A stretch of DNA of 64,000 nucleotides from Bagarius yarrelli (Eukaryota; Chordata; Actinopteri; Siluriformes; Sisoridae), in NCBI GenBank assembly GCA_005784505.1, contig VCAZ01000124.1, positions 520,532 to 584,531 on the forward strand, given 5' to 3'. Shown here in pieces: positions 59,382-64,000 of the stretch; the first letter of the stretch is position 1, and each line of letters starts with the position of its first letter. Below the pieces are notes generated by a model. It made no database searches, was not told where the DNA came from, and was given only the letters and a program-made list of their open reading frames with translations. Made by a program: the position numbers and the translations under genes.

Positions 59382-59455
59382 TCAGAATTGTAAAGCGGAC
59401 CAAGGATGGAGCCCTGAGGGACTCTGGGATGAAATGTTCATCATAAAATTCTGCT
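59382..59455 (-). CDS. unidentified gene, exon 4
   Basis: This 74-bp exon, phase 2 in and phase 1 out, encodes AEFYDEHFIPESLRAP and SLVRFTIL. The donor is a perfect GTAAGT (TTCTGA|GTAAGT) and the acceptor is gacccag at 59457-59456 behind a pyrimidine-rich stretch. The other two frames stop within or at the exon end. Its phase joins exon 3. The next exon found (58911-58964) needs phase 0, so a short exon between about 58990 and 59380 has been missed or the junction differs. Confidence 0.6.
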
Positions 59456-59681
59456 CTGGGTCATGGGGTCTCACAGAAGCACAATTCTCACAAGGCAGCA
59501 AAGTAAACGTTTTTTATTGTCTCATTAAGGTGTCAGGGATTGGTCCAATTCTGCACCTGAACTGGTCGCTAGTAAAAATTAAAAGAAAAAATATCAAGAG
59601 AAGGAGCTGCAGCATCTTTTCACACTTCAAAAAACAATATACATCACATGCATGCTCCAAACAGAAGAATGTAAGATTAAT

Positions 59682-59878
59682 TTACATTTACGGCAATTGG
59701 CAGACGTCCTTATCCAGAGCGACTTACATTTATTCCTTCTATACAACCAAGCAATAGGGGGTTAATGGCCGTGCTCAGGGGACCAGCAGTGATAACTTGG
59801 TGGTGCTGGAAATCAAACCCCCGGTTTTCCGGTTAGGAGTCCAAAAATCTTGGCCACTGGACACCACTGGACACTGGA
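59682..59878 (-). mobile_element. tRNA-derived SINE, antisense
   Basis: TTTACGGCAATTGGCAGACG, TCCTTATCCAGAGCGACTTA (inverted tail), then GTGCTCAGGGGACCAGCAGT and TTGGTGGTGCTGGAAATCAA. Confidence 0.85.
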
Positions 59879-59894
59879 CTTCCCCTACTTATTT

Positions 59895-60020
59895 CCGCAC
59901 CACCAAGCTGCCATTGCTGGGCCCCTAAGGAAGGCCCTCAACAGGATGACATTTGCCATATGGCCACAGCAAGGATAAGGTGTTTTTATGTGGCTCTGGA
60001 TAAAGGCGGCTGCCGAAACT
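59895..60020 (+). mobile_element. SINE 3' fragment
   Basis: GCACCACCAAGCTGCCATTG, GGGCCCCTAAGGAAGGCCCT and GGATAAAGGCGGCTGCCGAA. It faces the antisense copy just to the left, forming an inverted SINE pair. Confidence 0.75.
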
Positions 60021-60523
60021 TGACAGATCAACTCTCGTGCTTCGCCTAATTTCTAATTTCTTTATAAATGCGATTCCTTATTAATTATCCCCCTGCCTAC
60101 TTGTAGGGCTCCATGAAATGTTTCGTTTCACCCTGGAAAGTGCCTCTAATGTCTCTAGAGCACAGAGTTGCTCGGTCGTTACGAAGTGTTAATCTGCCCC
60201 ATGTTAATCTGCCGCATACAAAACAGTTTAAGCAACAGGATAGTGAGAATGAGGAACAGGAAGCAAACTTTAATGGCTGTTAACAAAGAAAGCACCCAGA
60301 CGCGGGGCGGAACCGCACGAACGAGCCGCCGCGCAACGCTTTATCCTCGCCGGTGCCATATGGCAACTGTCATCCTGTGCAGAAGCTCAAACCCTGTCAT
60401 TAATTCAACAATTTGGCTCATGGGCGTCAACTGAACCGAAGAAAGAGATGAAGAGAGCAAAAACACTGCGACACTCACAGCAGCACCATGCCAAAAAACA
60501 CCATCCTCTCCTTATAGTGAGTT

Positions 60524-60524
<1 letters not shown>

Positions 60525-60562
<38 letters not shown>
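60525..60562. repeat. (ATA)n microsatellite
   Basis: About 12 AAT trinucleotides followed by AT-rich sequence to about 60800, in an intron of the unidentified gene. Confidence 0.95.
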
Positions 60563-60563
<1 letters not shown>

Positions 60564-61114
60564 TGATAAGAAAAGGAAAATCTAATTAATTATAATACAA
60601 TATAATATAACATAACATAACATAGTATAATAATTATGGTAATAATAATGGTAATAACTTTCATTGCTATATTTAGCTGTAAGAAACTCAACAACTAAGT
60701 GATGGAAAACAAACGACCAAAAGAATGTGTACATTTTCTTTAAAAAAATAATGCTACAAATAAACAATATAAAAATAATAGAATATAAATAAAATTAGTT
60801 TTTTTTTATTTGTACCTGTATTTACAGATCATGCAGCAGGTTCAGTCAAAAGCCCCTGAATAAACCAGTCAGAAATGACGCTGTAAAATGTAACATATAA
60901 TCAAAAAGGCTTGTGACGACCGGTTATTGGACCGTGAGGATATAAAAGCTTTAATGACAAAAGGAGGTAAAGTGAAACCCGTCATCTGTGGTTGGTTATG
61001 AGCCGAGTCACATGGATCCTGTTAATGGCAGCCGTGCGTTCCTGAACGCTCACGCGACTGACTGTAACTGATCCGCTGCTGAAGTGGATAATGATGAGCT
61101 CTGAGAATGAACAG

Positions 61115-61116
<2 letters not shown>

Positions 61117-61156
<40 letters not shown>

Positions 61157-61160
61157 GTGT
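61117..61160. repeat. (TG)n microsatellite
   Basis: About 20 TG units directly downstream (in the minus sense) of exon 3 of the unidentified gene. Confidence 0.95.
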
Positions 61161-61174
61161 TTCCTCACCTTCAC

Positions 61175-61385
61175 TTTAGCTCCGCTTTATCAGCTGCAGA
61201 TTTTCTGGCGAAGTTTTTTTGCAGAAGAACGGGAACGATCCCCTGCATGGGGCGCTGCGATCCGGAGTACAGCTCGGAAAGCCAGCGAGTGTTTACACAA
61301 CCTTCAGCAGGAGGATCTGAGTCATAAAGCAAACTCTCTTCACATGATGGGACTCGGCAAAACTCATCAGGAGAGGTGATTGAGA
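61175..61385 (-). CDS. unidentified gene, exon 3 (largest, 211 bp)
   Basis: A strong acceptor (catttccatcctgtag, AG at 61387-61386) is followed by 69 open codons with DEFCRVPSCEESLLYDSD, CVNTRWLSELYSG and PVLLQKNFARKSAADKAEL. Two donors are possible. CTAAA|GTGAAG at 61174 leaves phase 2 and joins exon 4 correctly. The better-looking GAAG|GTGAGG at 61168 would add an in-frame TGA five bases before the exon end. I chose the first because it preserves the frame; the second could give a truncated or decay-prone transcript. A (TG)n tract lies just downstream in the intron. Confidence 0.65.
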
Positions 61386-61799
61386 CTACAGGATGGAAAT
61401 GAGGTGGAAAGACAAACAATTCTCTACCCAATGTCATAATATCTCAGAAGGTTTTTCATCACGGAGTGAAATAATGAGTGTGAAGATTAATCAGAGTGAC
61501 GGGACTTCTTTAGTTGAGATATTTACCACCACATCGTTAATAAATCCTCACTGCTTTAATGCCCCCTTTCTCCATGTTACTGTTGTTATAATAAGATGAT
61601 TTGAAAAAACAAAAAAAGGATTAAAAATGTGTCAGTGTCTCTAGTGTCGAAGCGTCGTTACAGTTCGGTGGGTTTTTTGATACGGACGCTTTTCTGGGTT
61701 TATGCTAACAAAAAATAGATCCTGAGAGGTAAAGAACAAGAACAAACAGGAACCAGCTCGTTTCATCATCAAAACTAAAAGATACCCAGTGATTGGGAA

Positions 61800-62100
61800 G
61801 CAACAGAAATGGTGATCATTGATTGGATGCTGGTGTTAAAATTGATCAGCTGTCAGGAATAATGATGATCAGCTGTTGGAGCAAACCAGTGATTAGTTAT
61901 TGGATGTTAGGAACACTGGTGATCAGTGGCTGGATGCCCAACAGTAACGGCTCCCAGGAATATTAATGCTTAGTCATTGACTGGTCATCGGACAACTGTA
62001 GTGACCACTGAGTTGCAGTTGGAGAATAATGGTGATCTGTAATTGGTTGTCAGGAATAATAGTGATCACTGATTGGTGGTCGGTAATAAAGGTGAGCTGT
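61800..62100. repeat. degenerate tandem repeat, GATTGGTTGTCAGGAATAAT type
   Basis: Loose repeats of about 35-40 bp containing GTGATCAGTGATTGG and AGGAATAATGGTGATC. They lie in an intron of the unidentified gene. Confidence 0.6.
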
Positions 62101-62409
62101 GATGTGAGATGAAGAGCTGCACTGAGTGCATATGTGTCGCTAACATTCAACATTAAAAGCTAAAAAATCACAATGACAATATGTTCTACGCGTAGTGAGT
62201 AAATCTAGAAACGCAGGGACTAAAGACTGATCTCAGGAAATAGACACCGTCTCGTTGGCCTTCATCAAACAGGCTAATACAGTGAAGTGAGGGTTCTATC
62301 AGGCTGGATCCACCACGCGTTCCTCAGGCCTCAATCCTCAATCATTAGCTCTGTTATAGAAACAATTAGCTCTGTTAGCTCCACTTGTTAATCAGAAGAT
62401 CCACTTCAC

Positions 62410-62470
62410 CCACAATGTGGTGTAGAGTAACCTCCTGTCCTGGTACATTAACCTCTGACACTGGAGACTC
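62410..62470 (-). CDS. unidentified gene, exon 2
   Basis: This 61-bp exon (phase 0 in, phase 1 out) ends at ATTGTGG|GTGAAG and encodes ESPVSEVNVPGQEVTLHHIV. The donor is good. The acceptor (atggaag, AG at 62472-62471) has only a modest pyrimidine tract, so the 5' boundary is the least certain of the set. A competing acceptor at tctcacag further upstream would use another frame. Phase agreement with both neighbours is the main support. Confidence 0.45.
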
Positions 62471-62765
62471 CTTCCATAACATGTTGCATAAAGGTCACAG
62501 CATCCACTGTAAACTGGCTTCAGCTGTGAGAAAACAAAATCACGAGAACCTGCTAGCTAATATGAGCTGCTTGACTGAACTGAGAGATTTTAAATTAACA
62601 TGTCGTACATGGATTATCTGAGGACAAGCATGAGACATTGTCGTTCTGCAGTGGTTTAAGAAGAAAAGAACTGAACATCTGAGCCAATCCAGATGTTAGC
62701 AAGCCTCAGGGCTACTGCTGGCTAAATCTGGTTAAGTAGCTGCAGGTTTGGTATGTTTTTTAAAG

Positions 62766-62878
62766 CACACACACACACACACACACACAAACATGTGGAG
62801 TGGTAATATACCAAAATCCATCTTAATGAAAACAGTGCGTGTGTGTGTGTGTGTGTGTGCGCGTGCGTGTGTGTGTAT
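62766..62878. repeat. (CA)n and (TG)n pair in inverted arrangement
   Basis: (CA)n at 62766-62788 and (TG)n/(CG)-containing run at 62837-62878 are complementary and 48 bp apart. The second run abuts the donor of visible exon 1 of the unidentified gene. Confidence 0.9.
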
Positions 62879-62882
62879 GTAC

Positions 62883-63012
62883 CATAGCCGTGACCGTTAA
62901 AACCCCAGATCTGTGCAGCAGGAGGGCTGGAAAACCGAATCCGCTGTTTACAAATTCTTCATGCGATACAGTGGGTGCAAAACTTTGTATTCCCCCGACC
63001 GTTTTTTTCCCT
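62883..63012 (-). CDS. unidentified gene, exon 1 of those visible
   Basis: A clean acceptor (gtccctattcag, AG at 63014-63013) opens a 130-bp exon entered in phase 2 and left in phase 0 at GCTATG|GTACAT. It encodes a peptide with GGIQSFAPTVSHEEF, GFGFPALLLHRSG and VLTVTAM, whose hydrophobic pattern suggests beta strands. The donor is followed directly by a (CA)n/(CG)-rich tract at 62837-62878. No start codon is in frame, so upstream exons are expected to the right of 63 kb. The family is unknown. Confidence 0.65.
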
Positions 63013-63099
63013 CTGAATAGGGACATAACACAGTTTTATTACAACTTCCACAAAACAATTTGATTATACGAATGAATGACTCGTCTTCAGGAGAGGTCA

Positions 63100-63206
63100 T
63101 CTCTCTTATACAGCTGAGCAACTGAGGGTTAAGAGCTTTGTTTAGGGGTTGAGCCCCGATCTGTCAATTAGCAGTCCAACACCCTAACCACTGCGCTAGC
63201 ACATCC
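63100..63206 (-). mobile_element. tRNA-derived SINE, antisense
   Basis: CAGCTGAGCAACTGAGGGTT, AGGGGTTGAGCCCCGATCTG and CACCCTAACCACTGCGCTAG. Confidence 0.75.
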
Positions 63207-63289
63207 CCTAACTTGTTTATGCAAACGTTGGCGCTGGAGACTCCGTCCATTTACATAAACTAACAATAATATCTGTCAGGGGGAAATGT

Positions 63290-63462
63290 AAGCGCTGTGG
63301 TTACAGTGTTGGACTGTCAGAAGATTACAGGTTCAATTCCCAGAACCACCAAGCCTCCACTTTTGACCCCCTGAGCAAGGCTCCTAATCCTCTACTAATC
63401 AAATGGATGACCAACAGAGATCAAATGTAAGTCGATAGGATAAGCGCATCTACCACAAAAAC
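63290..63462 (+). mobile_element. tRNA-derived SINE
   Basis: GCGCTGTGGTTACAGTGTTG head, TACAGGTTCAATTCCCAGAA (B box), CCCCCTGAGCAAGGCTCCTA and GGATAAGCGCATCTACC tail. Confidence 0.85.
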
Positions 63463-63665
63463 AGAAATCTAACAATTATAAAATTTGAGAAAACTAACAT
63501 TTAATAAAAACCACCAACCTTCTTCAAATACTGCAGTTTGTCTGATTTGATGGGTTTTTGTGCCGCAGTTGGGCGCCTGAGCAAGACCCTGGACCCTCTC
63601 TGCTTTAGGATACCTGTATCATGGCTCATATCTCAGGTTCAAGTTTAAATCAGAGCAATTGATAG

Positions 63666-63810
63666 GAGGTAAGGTTATGGTGTTGGAATGCAGATCGTAA
63701 TATTAAATCCCATCCCCACTGGGCCCCAGAGCAAGGCCCTCAACCTTCAACTGCTCCGCAGAGAGAAAAATGTAGAGATGAATGTAAGAGTCTTTGGATA
63801 AGGGTGTCGA
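63666..63810 (+). mobile_element. tRNA-derived SINE, head damaged
   Basis: GGTAAGGTTATGGTGTTGGA, CCCACTGGGCCCCAGAGCAA, GGCCCTCAACCTTCAACTGC and TTTGGATAAGGGTGTCGA. Confidence 0.8.
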
Positions 63811-63904
63811 TATGAGATTTTATTACAAACGAGTAAATCTTTTCTAACCAATCAGAATCCGGCATTCAGCAGCAGGCGTGAACTTATCACAGCATTAAGT
63901 GGAA

Positions 63905-64000
63905 GTTCAACATTGGTGTTGATCGGAAGATCATGGGTTTAATTCCCGGCACCACCAGGCTGCCACCACCAGGCCCCTGAGCAAGGCCCTACAAGTGGCA
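63905..64000 (+). mobile_element. tRNA-derived SINE, cut by the window edge
   Basis: GATCGGAAGATCATGGGTTT, AATTCCCGGCACCACCAGGC and GGCCCCTGAGCAAGGCCCTA; the 3' part lies outside. Confidence 0.85.

Larger units (their letters stand above)
52466..63012 (-). other. span of an unidentified multi-exon gene (14 exons seen)
   Basis: Fourteen short exons on the minus strand, 25 to 211 bp each and 1,553 bp in total, were built from splice sites and open frames. Phases agree at 12 of 13 junctions: 63012 exon (out 0), 62470 (0 in, 1 out), 61385 (1, 2), 59455 (2, 1), then a break, 58964 (0, 0), 58398 (0, 0), 58136 (0, 2), 57790 (2, 1), 55193 (1, 2), 54916 (2, 0), 54002 (0, 1), 53772 (1, 1), 53186 (1, 2), 52490 (2, stop). 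About 517 codons are visible. The start and some 5' exons lie beyond 63 kb. I recognise no domain, signal peptide or convincing membrane helix in the pieces; the last third is rich in Cys, Trp and hydrophobic strands. SINE copies fill the introns. Confidence 0.75.

Overview
The window is vertebrate DNA and almost certainly from a teleost fish. The signs are long AC/GA microsatellites, introns of several kilobases with GT..AG boundaries, many tRNA-headed SINEs with the fish-type CCCCTGAGCAAGGCCCTTAAC core, RTE-like and L2/Rex1-like LINEs, and a nearly intact Tc1-like DNA transposon. I cannot name the species. There are no operons, ribosome binding sites, CRISPR arrays or phage-like features.

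Gene content lies on the minus strand. At 24989-24888, 16189-16124 and 544-362 are exons of a gene whose first and third exons I recognise as the N-terminus of TANC2 (starting MFRNSLK, then DYAVPPLP, EGMQHIRIMEG, SLPSSPLL). The middle exon is supported by splice sites and phase only. From 63012 down to 52466 a second minus-strand gene, which I could not identify, is spelled out by 14 short exons. All but one junction keep reading phase, and the last exon ends in a stop codon. The gene runs in at 63012 without a visible start. The two genes lie head to tail, with about 27 kb between them.

The left half of the window, mostly tanc2 introns, is dominated by tandem arrays. These are a 30-bp minisatellite family (2.9-8.07 kb, 9.1-11.5 kb and 11.7-14.9 kb) with higher-order structure and duplicated single-copy modules, a 49-bp array (15.5 kb), and a 35-bp array (18.4-19.5 kb) that expanded inside a LINE reverse transcriptase gene. 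Upstream of the tanc2 start codon are a GA tract that forms the polypyrimidine tract of its acceptor, a 9-bp CATCAGCTA/CATCAGCAA array (25.7-27.4 kb), a 34-bp array (27.9-28.7 kb), a TTC-rich polypyrimidine block (31.3-31.8 kb), a 23-bp array with one TGACTCA per unit (33.2-33.9 kb), a 29-bp array (42.7 kb) and a 36-bp array (43.7-45.9 kb) open in several frames.

Mobile elements: a 1,571-bp Tc1-like transposon with inverted/direct terminal repeats and a DD37E-type transposase broken by two frameshifts (38306-39876); an RTE-like LINE on the plus strand (18.08-19.79 kb); a second RTE-like copy on the minus strand (50369-51779) nested with a target duplication inside an older LINE 3' end; and about 20 SINE copies or fragments, concentrated in 36-64 kb. 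The large apparent open reading frames in the window are repeat artefacts.
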